A stretch of DNA of 64,000 bases from CAJAUT01 sp964502225 (GCA_964502225.1 CAZCUC010000002.1:1-64000); one strand, 5' to 3'. Shown: positions 39,439 through 48,330, numbered from the stretch's first letter. Notes: generated by a model from the sequence alone, not told the origin. A program made the numbers and translations.

Positions 39439-40488
39439 ATGGCTAATTTAGGCGAAACAGCGATTGTGGCGCGAAAAGCGATCAAGTTTGGTGGATTTGC
39501 TCTAGTGTTTTTGATGGTGGGGAGGATAGTCCTCACCGCTTCGGTTGCATATTGGAAGAAACTGCACCCTGCCCCACCCCCACCACCAGACGTGTTGTTT
39601 GGCAAACTCCCCAAAATTGTATTCCCGCAGGCCCAGACAGCGAGCTATACATATTCGCTAGAAACACCTACCGGAGGACTGCCCACTCGACTACCTAATC
39701 AGTTTAAAGTCTTTTTCATGCCGATTAAAAAAGCGAATTTGTTGGCTTATGACGCAGCGGCGGCAGTTGCGACACGACTAGATTTTATCCAAGAGTCAAA
39801 AAAATTGTCTGAGACAGAGTACCGCTGGGACTCAACTGATCCAATCGCGGCGTCGCTGACAATCAATATTATTACCGGAGCTTTTACTCTGGATAAACGC
39901 TGGCAAGATGACCCCAGCTACACAACCCCGACAATCTACTACTCAGATGATCAAGCCATGGAGAGAATGTTGAACTTGCTCTCTAGGGTAGAGCTATTGC
40001 CAGACGATATCAAAGATGGCAAACCGACAGTGCAGTATCTAAAGGCAGATAAAGATCAACTCGTTTCGGCAGTCTCTCTGTCTCAGGCCCATTTTGTCCA
40101 AGTAAATTTGTATAGAGCACCGGTTGATGGAGTTGAAGTAGTAAATCCCAGCTCAAAACAAGGTCTAATTACAGGTGTCCTGGCCCTCCAGAGGGAAGAT
40201 GCTAGGCAGTTTGTCAATTTGCAGTACAACTATTTCCCGGTCGATCTGACCAGATCTGCGGTTTACCCGTTGATTGGAGTAGCAGAGGCGTGGCAAAGAT
40301 TACAAAAAGGCGGCGGATTTGTAGCTGGGGTAAAACCAAATACTACAAATGTCGTAATCCGAGATATCACCCTGCAATATTATGACGCCGATACTCCCCA
40401 ACAATTTATGCAACCGGTATATGTCTTTATTGGTGACCCTGATTTTGTTGCCTATGTACCGGCAGTTGCTGATGCGTGGATAGAATAA
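39439..40488 (+). CDS. Membrane-anchored protein of unknown function
   Basis: About 349 residues. One N-terminal helix (FALVFLMVGRIVLTASVAYW), a Pro-rich linker (PAPPPPP), then a large extracytoplasmic beta-rich region with QTASYTYSLETPTGG. This resembles conserved CPR hypothetical proteins near tRNA-synthetase genes. No enzyme motif can be seen. Start at 39439 set by a TATACT six bases upstream. Confidence 0.75.
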   Translation: MANLGETAIVARKAIKFGGFALVFLMVGRIVLTASVAYWKKLHPAPPPPPDVLFGKLPKIVFPQAQTASYTYSLETPTGGLPTRLPNQFKVFFMPIKKANLLAYDAAAAVATRLDFIQESKKLSETEYRWDSTDPIAASLTINIITGAFTLDKRWQDDPSYTTPTIYYSDDQAMERMLNLLSRVELLPDDIKDGKPTVQYLKADKDQLVSAVSLSQAHFVQVNLYRAPVDGVEVVNPSSKQGLITGVLALQREDARQFVNLQYNYFPVDLTRSAVYPLIGVAEAWQRLQKGGGFVAGVKPNTTNVVIRDITLQYYDADTPQQFMQPVYVFIGDPDFVAYVPAVADAWIE

Positions 40489-40491
40489 AAA

Positions 40492-40522
40492 TCTCAAATC
40501 CTAAATTCTCAAATTCTCAAAT
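40492..40522. repeat. AT-rich intergenic repeat
   Basis: AAATCCTAAAT and two overlapping copies of AAATTCTCAAAT fill the gap between two convergent stop codons. It shares both words with the repeat at 8186-8222. Confidence 0.6.
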
Positions 40523-40527
40523 GATGA

Positions 40528-41814
40528 TTATGGGCGCAAGCGTTTGACATCTCGTGGCAAGAACGTGGCCTCTTTGACACTAGCTAATCCCAAGATTTGC
40601 GCGACGATGCGACCTGGTCCAATGCCAACCCCACCGTGTGGAGGACAACCAAATTTGAAGAACTTCAAATAATCCGATAATGATTCTTCCGTTAAGCCTT
40701 TTTCTGCCGCTTGCTTGACTAGCATGTCGTAGCGATGCTCGCGCTGGGCACCGGTTGTAATTTCAACCCCTTTGTAGAGTAAATCAAAGCCTTTGGTTAA
40801 ACCAGTTGCCTCATCACGCATATGGTAAAAGGCGCGGTTATCTTTGGGATAATCGGTGATAAAGACAAACTCACTACCAGTTTCTTCTTTGACTATTTTG
40901 CAGATACCCCGCTCTTCGTCAGGCGAGAGGTCACCAGCTTTTTCACTGCTTATACCGGCTTGCTTGAGTTTGTTTTTTGCTTCAGCAAAGGGAATGCGAG
41001 CAAATGGGACCTTGATCTCCTCATCAATTAATCCGGCCGTCAATAAATTGGCAAAACCTGATTTGAGCATCGCCTCTTCGGTGTCCATTATGTCGTGATG
41101 TGAATTAATATAGGCGATCTCAAAGTCCCAGCCAGTAAACTCGGTCATGTGGCGGGTAGTAAAGCTGAGCTCGGCGCGAAAAACAGGTCCTACCATAAAG
41201 ATTTTTTCAAACCCACTAGCAATGGCCATTTGCTTGTAAAACTGCGGCGATTGAGCAAGGTAAGCTTTTCCTTCAAAATACTTAACCTCAAATACTTCTG
41301 CCCCAGATTCGCTGGCTGCGCTCATTAAAGCTGGAGAGTAGATTTGGGTAAAATTGTTCTTGGCAAAATACTCGCGTATCCCCTGTTCGAGTACAGTCCA
41401 GACACGGAAGATTTTATGAGATTCGCTTTTGCGCAGATCGAGCCAGCGCCAGTCAAAACGATTAGTGACGTCGACGTCGGCAGCACCTTTTTCTAAGGCT
41501 ACAGGAATGGGGAGCTGGGCGTCGGATACTGAGAGCACTGTGGCTTTCAAACCGTCAATTTCAAACCCTTCTTGGACTTGTTTGGATTCTTTAACTAATC
41601 CTTCAATCTCCACAACAGATTCGAGCGAGAGATCTTTGACCACGGCGAACACATCTGCGTTCCAGGTACCACTCACTACCTGGACTGAGCCAGTCTCGTC
41701 GCGTAGACGCAGGAAAGCGATCTTGCCCTGGTTGCGGAGACTATGGGCAAAGCCAGCAACTGTGACAGTTTCACCGATTTTTGTTGATAGCTCTTTGACT
41801 TGGACTCTTTTCAT
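40528..41814 (-). CDS. aspS: Aspartyl-tRNA synthetase, archaeal type
   Basis: 428 residues, the length of archaeal/eukaryotic AspRS, against about 590 in ordinary bacteria; the bacterial GAD insertion is missing. An N-terminal OB fold (TVAGFAHSLRNQGKIAFLRL) is followed by class II motifs 2 (GPVFRAELSFTTRHMTEFTG) and 3 (GVGIGPGRIVAQIL). This type is often non-discriminating, charging tRNA-Asn with Asp for GatCAB to amidate. TATAAT ends six bases before the ATG. Confidence 0.95.
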   Translation of the reverse strand: MKRVQVKELSTKIGETVTVAGFAHSLRNQGKIAFLRLRDETGSVQVVSGTWNADVFAVVKDLSLESVVEIEGLVKESKQVQEGFEIDGLKATVLSVSDAQLPIPVALEKGAADVDVTNRFDWRWLDLRKSESHKIFRVWTVLEQGIREYFAKNNFTQIYSPALMSAASESGAEVFEVKYFEGKAYLAQSPQFYKQMAIASGFEKIFMVGPVFRAELSFTTRHMTEFTGWDFEIAYINSHHDIMDTEEAMLKSGFANLLTAGLIDEEIKVPFARIPFAEAKNKLKQAGISSEKAGDLSPDEERGICKIVKEETGSEFVFITDYPKDNRAFYHMRDEATGLTKGFDLLYKGVEITTGAQREHRYDMLVKQAAEKGLTEESLSDYLKFFKFGCPPHGGVGIGPGRIVAQILGLASVKEATFLPRDVKRLRP

Positions 41815-41828
41815 ATAGCGATTATAGC

Positions 41829-42791
41829 TTAGAGATCAGGAGTTATCCAACTATGGTGGGAGTAAGCCCAGTCGATGAGTTTGGCAGAATCGCCGAATCT
41901 ATCGAGGGAACCCAAGACTACGACGACAATTTTGTGCCCATCTCGCTCTACATAACTCACGAGACACTCCCCTGCGGCAGTAGTCCAGCCGGTTTTGAGT
42001 CCGATCATACCTGGTACAACTCCCAAGAGTTCGTTGGTGGTTTCGAGCTTGTGGGTGATGGTGCCAGCAACATCTGTCACGGTCACAAATTTTGTACTTG
42101 CCATGTCGGCAATGATCGGATTATCCATGGCAACCGAGGCTAGGATCGCCAGATCGCGAGCTGTGGTTGTGTGACCGTATTGCTCAACCCCAGATGGGTT
42201 TTTGAAGGTTGTATGGTCAAGATGGAGCTCCCCTGCTTTGTCGTTCATAGCTTTGACAAAAGCGGTGTATCCACCAGGGTAGTTATCGGCTACGGCGAGG
42301 GCCGCGTCGTTGCCCGAATGTACGATCAAACCATAAAGAATGTTTTTGAGCGTGATAGTCTCGCCTTTTTCGAGATCGATGGTTTGACCGATAGCTCGGT
42401 CTTCATTTTTGACTGTAATCTGAGTGTCTAGATCACTCCAGTGCTCCAGGGCAACGAGGGCAGTCATGACTTTGGTGATAGATGCAGGCAGGAGGAGGGT
42501 GTCGGGATTTTTGCTATACAAAATGGTCTTGCTTCCGACGTCTTGGATAACGACTGCTCTGGCGGTAGTGTAGGGAGCTTTGATACCGCCTGATATTGGG
42601 TAGAGTAAAGGCGTGATCTCGCTGAGACTATAGGCACGGATAGGTCCAGGATGTAAAACTATTGTTTGGAGCTGGTTGTGACCAGGATAAAGGAACGCAA
42701 GGAGATAGAGGCTAGATGCGAGGAGATAGTGAGATGGAGGCAATCTCAGCAGAAACGAAATAAATGTTGAAAAAGATTTAAAGTTCCACAT
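41829..42791 (-). CDS. dacA: D-alanyl-D-alanine carboxypeptidase (peptidase S11)
   Basis: 320 residues with an N-terminal hydrophobic anchor. The penicillin-binding motifs are present: SxxK in PASITKVMTALV, SxN in VHSGNDAALA and KTG in GLKTGWTTAAGE. Trims the last D-Ala of peptidoglycan stem peptides outside the membrane. It overlaps the recJ 3' end by 14 bases. Confidence 0.95.
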   Translation of the reverse strand: MWNFKSFSTFISFLLRLPPSHYLLASSLYLLAFLYPGHNQLQTIVLHPGPIRAYSLSEITPLLYPISGGIKAPYTTARAVVIQDVGSKTILYSKNPDTLLLPASITKVMTALVALEHWSDLDTQITVKNEDRAIGQTIDLEKGETITLKNILYGLIVHSGNDAALAVADNYPGGYTAFVKAMNDKAGELHLDHTTFKNPSGVEQYGHTTTARDLAILASVAMDNPIIADMASTKFVTVTDVAGTITHKLETTNELLGVVPGMIGLKTGWTTAAGECLVSYVERDGHKIVVVVLGSLDRFGDSAKLIDWAYSHHSWITPDL

Positions 42792-44445
42792 AGCTACCGA
42801 TCAGTTGGAGTGATTCTTTGTTCTGCCAAACATTAATATCGATCGTACAAATTAGCGCTTTAATATACTTTAAGGGGTAGTCTTCTTTGGCGTTAAAAAG
42901 CATTAGTTCACGGGTTGTCCCGTTTTGCTCGACCGTAAGTTTGCGGTGCTTCCCTTCTGCCCCCAGTTTTCTATCCTCGAGGACCGTAAGATTTTCTAAG
43001 AGAAATTTGGGTTTTTGGTTTCTCATCCCAAATGGCTCGAGTGTATGGAGTAGCTTGGCGAGTGAGAGCGAGGTTGATGAAAGAGGGAGACTCAGGTCGG
43101 CCGAGTGTGATTTGAGCAGTAAACTATCGGCAATCGTGGTATCGGCTAGTTGCTCGAGCTCGTCCTTCATGGGAGCCACTTGATCTTTAGCCAAACTAAA
43201 ACCGGCGGCTTGATCGTGTCCGCCCAGTCCGAGGAAAGGAGTTTGGAGGGAACGGAGTAGATCGGTGATGTTGACACCACTGACCGATCTTGCGGATCCT
43301 TTGATCACGTCACCATTGTCGCTCATGACTACGGCTGGGCGATGGAATAGTTCGGTCAATTTACCAGCTACGAGTCCTATCACGCCTTCGTGATAGTCGC
43401 CAGTTACAACAATAATTTTGTGAGCGATATCCTTGCCTACGACCATTTTGAGCGCACGGTCGGTATATTCTTGCCGATCTTTGTTGTGTGATTCTATTTT
43501 TCCCGCTAAAACCTGAGAGATTTCTGGATTACTACTGCAGAGGAGCCTCAAGGCATCGAGAGGATTGTATATCCGACCAGAAGCATTGATCCGTGGCGCA
43601 ATACCAAAACTGATATCGTAGGTGGTGAGCGACTTTTCTGCCACACCCATGACGGTCTTCATGGCAATTAAACCTACCCGCTTGGTATGAGATAGCAGTT
43701 TGAGCCCGTGGGCGGCAATTGACCGGTTGAGCCCAGTCAAAGGCATCATGTCGGCAACTACTCCGATTGTGACGAGATCTAGTAACTGCATACCTGGTTC
43801 TCCAAGGAGATACATGGCAAAAATCCAAGCTACACCTGCACCGGAGGTGTGGAGCGTGTGGATGATCGCAGTCGCAGGAGGCAAACCAACCTCTAGGGGT
43901 AAGTGATGATCGGTGACGATTACATCGATACCTGCATCGCGAAATGACTTGATACCGGCGTGGGCTACTATCCCAGTATCCACCGTGATAATAAGTTTGG
44001 GTGAGAAATCCTTGTATTGCCCTGTCCCAAAGGCTGTACCCGTGATTACTTCACCCACTGCCTTGTCTCCTAGGCCATAGCCGTGTTTGTGTCGGTCTGG
44101 GATAAAAGGCAAGATACGTGAGCTCGAGCTTTGCTGTTTGGCGTAGGCAGTGATGGTCTGCCACATGATGGCGCAACTGGTGACCCCATCGGCGTCGTAA
44201 TCGCCAAAAACACAGATATCATGACCGAGGGAAATGTGGGCATCTAGTATTTTCTTGGCTTTTGTGAGGACTGTTTTGGTTATCCCAGATTCTTTGAGGA
44301 GATATTCTAGTGAGGGCTCGGGTGGGTGGAGAAATGCGTCTTGTTCTTTGGCTGTTTTGTATCCCCGACTTTCCAATATGGCCTCAAAAATCTCTTGAGC
44401 GTTTGCCCCATCTTTCACTTTTGTTTTGATTTTGATATCAGTCAT
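42778..44445 (-). CDS. recJ: Single-stranded-DNA-specific exonuclease RecJ
   Basis: About 555 residues of the DHH/DHHA1 family. Metal motifs can be read: VFGDYDADGVTS, then VIVTDHHLPLE, and later GGHDQAAGFSL in the DHHA1 part, ending in an OB-like domain. Degrades 5' ends of ssDNA in repair and recombination. The start at 44445 is the first ATG after a 28-bp palindrome whose edge lies six bases upstream; the longer reading would translate the palindrome. Confidence 0.95.
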   Translation of the reverse strand: MTDIKIKTKVKDGANAQEIFEAILESRGYKTAKEQDAFLHPPEPSLEYLLKESGITKTVLTKAKKILDAHISLGHDICVFGDYDADGVTSCAIMWQTITAYAKQQSSSSRILPFIPDRHKHGYGLGDKAVGEVITGTAFGTGQYKDFSPKLIITVDTGIVAHAGIKSFRDAGIDVIVTDHHLPLEVGLPPATAIIHTLHTSGAGVAWIFAMYLLGEPGMQLLDLVTIGVVADMMPLTGLNRSIAAHGLKLLSHTKRVGLIAMKTVMGVAEKSLTTYDISFGIAPRINASGRIYNPLDALRLLCSSNPEISQVLAGKIESHNKDRQEYTDRALKMVVGKDIAHKIIVVTGDYHEGVIGLVAGKLTELFHRPAVVMSDNGDVIKGSARSVSGVNITDLLRSLQTPFLGLGGHDQAAGFSLAKDQVAPMKDELEQLADTTIADSLLLKSHSADLSLPLSSTSLSLAKLLHTLEPFGMRNQKPKFLLENLTVLEDRKLGAEGKHRKLTVEQNGTTRELMLFNAKEDYPLKYIKALICTIDINVWQNKESLQLIGSYVEL

Positions 44446-44451
44446 AGATTT

Positions 44452-44479
44452 TATTCCGTTGAATCGATTCAACGGAATA
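44452..44479. repeat. 28-bp perfect palindrome, family B, copy 1
   Basis: Each arm is TATTCCGTTGAATC, meeting without a spacer. It fills the gap between the alpha/beta-hydrolase stop and the recJ start, six bases before the recJ ATG. On the transcribed strand the 3' arm ends CGGAATA, in which GGA could act as a ribosome site that the hairpin would hide. Confidence 0.92.
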
Positions 44480-45199
44480 TTATTTTTCAAGAATAAATTT
44501 AGTAGCTAAGTTTAGCATTTCTAGCCAGGCTACTTTCTCAATATCGCTCGTGGGTCTGAGCATAGGGTGGCCATAGCCACTGATCTCGTGGAATTGAGGA
44601 TGTAAAGCTGACTCTCTAAAAGAAGTTTTCACTCCCTCTGGGATTACTTTGTCATCTAATCCGTAAATAATCAACGTGTGGCTTAAATACTTCTTCAAGT
44701 CTGTAAATGCTCCACTGGAATTCCAGTTCTCAGGTTTATTAATAATTTCTGTAAAGTCTGGACCAAAAGGCTGTGATTCTGCCTCTAATCCATACGCGGC
44801 CGCTGATTGGAGTATTAAACCTTTGATCTTTAGATGTTTGGAAATCAATCTACAGGCTATGTGTCCACCCATGCTGGATCCCCAAAGATATATTTGATTC
44901 TCGGATAATCCTGTTGTATTAATAAAATATTGCAAGGCTGATTCGGCATCGATTAATCGGTCGTTGAGAGTACTGTTTGTCAGATATCCTTCACTATTTC
45001 CGCAACCTCTAAAGCTAAATGCTAGGCTAATAATCCCCTGATTGGCTAGGTATGCCTGCACTTCCCCATATCGCTCAGCATCAGCGTGACCGCCCCCATG
45101 AAAAAAAATGACTCCCTTTTTGACTGTGGGATTGGGTGTCACCAAGACGCCATCGAGTAATAGGTTGTTGGATTTAATTTTTAAGTGCGTAGTATTCAT
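44480..45199 (-). CDS. Alpha/beta hydrolase
   Basis: 239 residues with VIFFHGGGHADAER (oxyanion loop), nucleophile elbow GSSMGGHIA, catalytic Asp in YGLDDKVIPEG and His in GYGHPMLRP. Resembles dienelactone hydrolase/acylaminoacyl-peptidase-like enzymes of unknown substrate. Begins 7 bases after a family B palindrome, and its stop abuts another; lies between the TrpR-like regulator and recJ. Confidence 0.9.
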   Translation of the reverse strand: MNTTHLKIKSNNLLLDGVLVTPNPTVKKGVIFFHGGGHADAERYGEVQAYLANQGIISLAFSFRGCGNSEGYLTNSTLNDRLIDAESALQYFINTTGLSENQIYLWGSSMGGHIACRLISKHLKIKGLILQSAAAYGLEAESQPFGPDFTEIINKPENWNSSGAFTDLKKYLSHTLIIYGLDDKVIPEGVKTSFRESALHPQFHEISGYGHPMLRPTSDIEKVAWLEMLNLATKFILEK

Positions 45200-45206
45200 A
45201 TACTTG

Positions 45207-45234
45207 TATTCCGTTGTATCGATACAATAGAATA
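45207..45234. repeat. 28-bp palindrome, family B, copy 2
   Basis: Arms TATTCCGTTGTATC and GATACAATAGAATA, with two mismatched pairs. Ends seven bases before the ATG of the alpha/beta hydrolase. Confidence 0.88.
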
Positions 45235-45241
45235 TTTGATT

Positions 45242-45694
45242 CTACCTCAGTTGACTTCGAAGGTTGCGGGATTTTAGGCGTGTGACTTTTTCATTTCCAG
45301 CTTTTTGCCAGTTACGGTACTTGCCGGGAGGCAATTTGTCTAAGATAGCCTCTATCTGGTCAAAAAACTGTTGCCAATCTTTTTTGAGATCAAGCAATCC
45401 TAAGGCTTTTCTTGTGGTTGGACTGGCGTTTTTGAGCCAACTACTGACACTCATGACGGCGGAGTTACTGACAAATAAAGTATCCTTGATATGTTCCACT
45501 TTCTGTCCACGCATGAGTAACACCATTATCATGAACCTTTTGCTTAACATTATTTTTTCCGTCTGTGTCAAAAAGTCGTTTAAAAACTCATAAAATCCAT
45601 TTTTTGCAGAGATTAGTGAAGCAAACTCACAAAGTTCTCCAAAAATGAGTTTTTCCATCTCTGGCTGGAGCTGATGCCTAGAAATCTGGGTCAT
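45242..45694 (-). CDS. TrpR-superfamily DNA-binding protein
   Basis: 150 residues, mainly helical. TQTEKIMLSKRFMIMVLLMRG and then VEHIKDTLFVSNSAVMSVSSW form the Trp-repressor-type helix-turn-helix (YerC/YecD-like); ligand unknown. Its gene is preceded by a family B palindrome six bases before the ATG, and the two following genes each have one in the same place, making this protein the obvious candidate binder. The C terminus is basic (KVTRLKSRNLRSQLR). Confidence 0.85.
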   Translation of the reverse strand: MTQISRHQLQPEMEKLIFGELCEFASLISAKNGFYEFLNDFLTQTEKIMLSKRFMIMVLLMRGQKVEHIKDTLFVSNSAVMSVSSWLKNASPTTRKALGLLDLKKDWQQFFDQIEAILDKLPPGKYRNWQKAGNEKVTRLKSRNLRSQLR

Positions 45695-45701
45695 ATTTTT
45701 T

Positions 45702-45727
45702 ATTCCGATCTATCGATACAACGGAAT
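45702..45727. repeat. 26-bp palindrome, family B, copy 3
   Basis: Arms ATTCCGATCTATC and GATACAACGGAAT, with two mismatched pairs. A flanking T at 45701 also matches the other copies. Ends about seven bases before the ATG of the TrpR-like gene. Confidence 0.88.
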
Positions 45728-45786
45728 GAAACTAATTGAGTCTCATTACATGATACACCCCTAGTAGGCGTGGTAGACTATATGCT

Positions 45787-47166
45787 ATGAAATACAAGTT
45801 TGATCATGGGGTGGTGAAAATAGTAGAAACGATTGAGAAAGCGGGATATGAGGTGTGGATAGTGGGGGGAGCTGTGCGCGACTTACTGCTTGATATCCCC
45901 TCTTCTGACTGGGACGTAACCACAAATGCCTCGCCTGAGCAAATCCAACCTTTATTTGCCGATAGTTTTTATGACAATGAGTACGGCACAGTCAAAGTAG
46001 CTGGTAAACATATAAGCGAACAATTTGGGCTGGCAGAAGGCGAGATTGATGACTCGGTTCTCTACGATATCACCACCTACCGTAGTGAGAGTGAGTATAG
46101 CGATAAGCGTAGGCCAGATAGTGTTGAATGGGGCAAGACCGTGGAGGAAGACCTTAAGCGTCGTGACTTTACGATCAACGCGATTGCCCTTCGACAAGCT
46201 CAGGGTAAACTCACAGAAATCATAGATCCTTACGGTGGACAAGAGGATTTGAAAAATAAATTGATCAAGGCAGTCGGGGATCCAACTGAGCGATTTGAAG
46301 AAGATGCCCTCCGGATCATGCGGGCGATCCGACTATCGTCCCAACTAGGATTTATGATTGAGGATCAAACACTTGTGGCGCTCAAAGAAAAAGTAGCCAA
46401 TTTGAAAGAGATTTCGTGGGAAAGGATTGGCGCTGAAACAATGAAGCTCCTGGGAACCGAGCACGCGGCCGATGGGATCCAGCTAATGGTCAATACTGGG
46501 ATTATAGAGATCGTGATGCCAGAACTACTCTCGATGAAAGAGGTCAAGCAAGGTGGTCATCATATATATGACGTCTTCACTCATAGCCTAGAAGCACTTA
46601 GGGCTTGCCCCTCTCCTGATCCGGTCGTACGCCTAGCAACACTGATCCATGATATTGACAAACCGGTGGTAGCCAAAGCTGGCGGTGAGCGGGGAGTGAC
46701 GTTTTATAACCACGAAGTGTCTGGGGCGCGGACAGCCAAGCGGATAGCCGAGCGACTAAAGCTGTCCAAAAAAGACCAGGACCGGGTGTTTACCCTCGTT
46801 CGCTGGCACATGTTTGTGTACGAATCCAAAATGACCGATGCCTCGATCCGCAGATTTATCCGCCGGGTGGGCAAAGAAAATATTCATGACATGATGGCAC
46901 TGCGTATTGGTGACCGCGTGGGGGGTGGATCGAAGGCTACTAGCTGGCGACTGACGGAACTACAGAAGAGAATTGGTGAACAGTTCTATGAACCACTGTC
47001 GCTCAAAGATATGAATATAAATGGGGCTGAGATTATGACACTCTTAAATATCCCCCCTTCCCGTAAAGTGGGCGAAATACTCAATGTCCTATTTGAAGAA
47101 ATATTGGATGATAGCTCTAAGAATACTAAAGAGTATTTGGAAAAACGAGTGAAGGAATTAGCGTAG
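45787..47166 (+). CDS. cca: CCA-adding enzyme (tRNA nucleotidyltransferase) with HD domain
   Basis: 459 residues. Class II poly(A)-polymerase-type head: VWIVGGAVRDLLL, then DWDVTT with the metal-binding Asp pair and RRDFTINAIAL, followed by the RNA-binding region and an HD domain with LATLIHDIDKP. Adds CCA to tRNA 3' ends, needed as both tRNA genes here lack encoded CCA. Around residues 137-143 an insert RQAQGKL comes from a GC-rich repeat within the gene. TAGACT ends seven bases before the ATG. Confidence 0.95.
   Translation: MKYKFDHGVVKIVETIEKAGYEVWIVGGAVRDLLLDIPSSDWDVTTNASPEQIQPLFADSFYDNEYGTVKVAGKHISEQFGLAEGEIDDSVLYDITTYRSESEYSDKRRPDSVEWGKTVEEDLKRRDFTINAIALRQAQGKLTEIIDPYGGQEDLKNKLIKAVGDPTERFEEDALRIMRAIRLSSQLGFMIEDQTLVALKEKVANLKEISWERIGAETMKLLGTEHAADGIQLMVNTGIIEIVMPELLSMKEVKQGGHHIYDVFTHSLEALRACPSPDPVVRLATLIHDIDKPVVAKAGGERGVTFYNHEVSGARTAKRIAERLKLSKKDQDRVFTLVRWHMFVYESKMTDASIRRFIRRVGKENIHDMMALRIGDRVGGGSKATSWRLTELQKRIGEQFYEPLSLKDMNINGAEIMTLLNIPPSRKVGEILNVLFEEILDDSSKNTKEYLEKRVKELA
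46187..46212. repeat. CCCTTCGACAAGCTCAGGG element inside cca
   Basis: This element, read on the plus strand, has short complementary ends (CCCT/AGGG) and the CTTCGACAAGCTCAG core that I recall as a dispersed repeat in many bacterial genomes. It encodes LRQAQGKL between the catalytic RRDFTINAIA and IDPYGG blocks of the CCA enzyme, keeping the frame open. Confidence 0.65.
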
Positions 47167-48012
47167 GAGCATGACTCCAGCGAAGGCTGAGATTGTGGCA
47201 AGAATTTTCCTAAAAGGTTTGTCTTTTTCGCCAAGAAAAATTGTAGCCAGAATCACAGTCACAATTACTGATGAATTACTGATACCGTAGATTTTTCCCG
47301 CATCACCGCCACTGACATAGGCCCTGAAAACAGTGATTGCCCCAAGTAAATATAGGACAGAGAAGGATATAATTTTTGATAAATATTCTTTAGTGACTAA
47401 CTGTCTTACTTTTTCTAATGCGCGTGGCCTTAAAGCCAAGACTAGCAATCCTGGCAATAAAAATCCGACTAGTAAATCTTGTAACACACCAATTTGGCTA
47501 GCGACATATGACTCGCTAGCGAATACTGCTCCGAACGAGGTAGCAGATATTAAGGTGTACAGATGGCCTTTGTGCCATGCTAGTTTCTCTTTTTGAGAAA
47601 ATTCTGTGACTGTAAAAATACTTAAGATAATAAGAAGTGTTCCGATGATTTTTGTGATTGTTAATGGTTCACCCAAGAAGATCGTTACGACAAATAAATT
47701 TACGAACGCCGAGAAAGTCCCAATGATTGTATACTCTCCAGCCTCTGTGTATTTAGTTGCTTGAAACATAGCCAAGCTAGCGATCGCAACCAAGACGCCA
47801 TTTAATATTAGAAACGGCCAGACCTTCATAACGTCCGGCCAGGGCGAGCCAGATAAGAAGATATATAGGGAGATAATCGCGCTAACAACAAATTGAAAAA
47901 TGATCATCGATGCAATAGGGTCGCTATCTACGTCTTTCATTAGTTTCCGCTGAACTATGGTGGAGATCGAGTAAAAGAAAACTGAAATTAATGCGAGAAA
48001 AAACCATGACAT
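47158..48012 (-). CDS. EamA/DMT-family transporter
   Basis: 284 residues with ten helices arranged as two EamA repeats (QFVVSAIISLYIFLSG in the first; VLYLLGAITVFRAYVSGGDA in the second). Exports or imports small metabolites; substrate unknown. TATAAT ends six bases before the ATG. The gene overlaps the cca 3' end by nine bases and is divergent from the RNase P RNA. Confidence 0.92.
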   Translation of the reverse strand: MSWFFLALISVFFYSISTIVQRKLMKDVDSDPIASMIIFQFVVSAIISLYIFLSGSPWPDVMKVWPFLILNGVLVAIASLAMFQATKYTEAGEYTIIGTFSAFVNLFVVTIFLGEPLTITKIIGTLLIILSIFTVTEFSQKEKLAWHKGHLYTLISATSFGAVFASESYVASQIGVLQDLLVGFLLPGLLVLALRPRALEKVRQLVTKEYLSKIISFSVLYLLGAITVFRAYVSGGDAGKIYGISNSSVIVTVILATIFLGEKDKPFRKILATISAFAGVMLLR

Positions 48013-48032
48013 ACGGGAATTATACCCTTAAA

Positions 48033-48041
48033 TGTTATAAT
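48033..48041 (+). promoter_or_regulatory. Extended -10 promoter of rnpB
   Basis: TGTTATAAT is an extended -10 (TGnTATAAT) that ends six bases before the 5' end of the P1 helix. The -10 of the divergent DMT transporter gene (48019-48024) lies 11 bases away. Confidence 0.7.
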
Positions 48042-48046
48042 TCTCC

Positions 48047-48321
48047 TGCCTTGGGTAGGTGGATGATCGGGCGAGTCGCAAGATGAGTCAGGAAAGTCCA
48101 GACAGCAGTGTGCGGGGTGGCTAGCGCAAGCTAGCACGGGTAACCGCTAGTTTAGAGCAACAGTGACGAATCCCTTTAGTGGGAGTGAAACGGGCAATCC
48201 TCCCTGCTGCAACCGACGAATGGATCGACAAAGACGGACGCACACCCGAGATCCGAAGTTTGCGGGCATTAGAGAAATGATTATCTTAAAAACAGAATCT
48301 GGCTTATGCCTACCCAAGGCA
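48047..48321 (+). ncRNA. rnpB: RNase P RNA
   Basis: The 5' and 3' ends pair as a 13-bp P1 helix (TGCCTTGGGTAGG with CCTACCCAAGGCA). The universally conserved CR-I AGGAAAGTCCAGAC and CR-V ACAGAATCTGGCTTA stretches that form P4 are intact. At about 275 bases it is shorter than the usual 350-400, so peripheral helices have been lost. Catalytic RNA of tRNA 5' maturation. Confidence 0.96.
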
Positions 48322-48330
48322 AACAAAAAT

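Noticed and set aside
39417..39614. 66-codon N-terminal extension of gltX
   Set aside because: It would read through the divergent gene and its promoter; the proper GluRS start with a TATAAT six bases upstream is at 39416.
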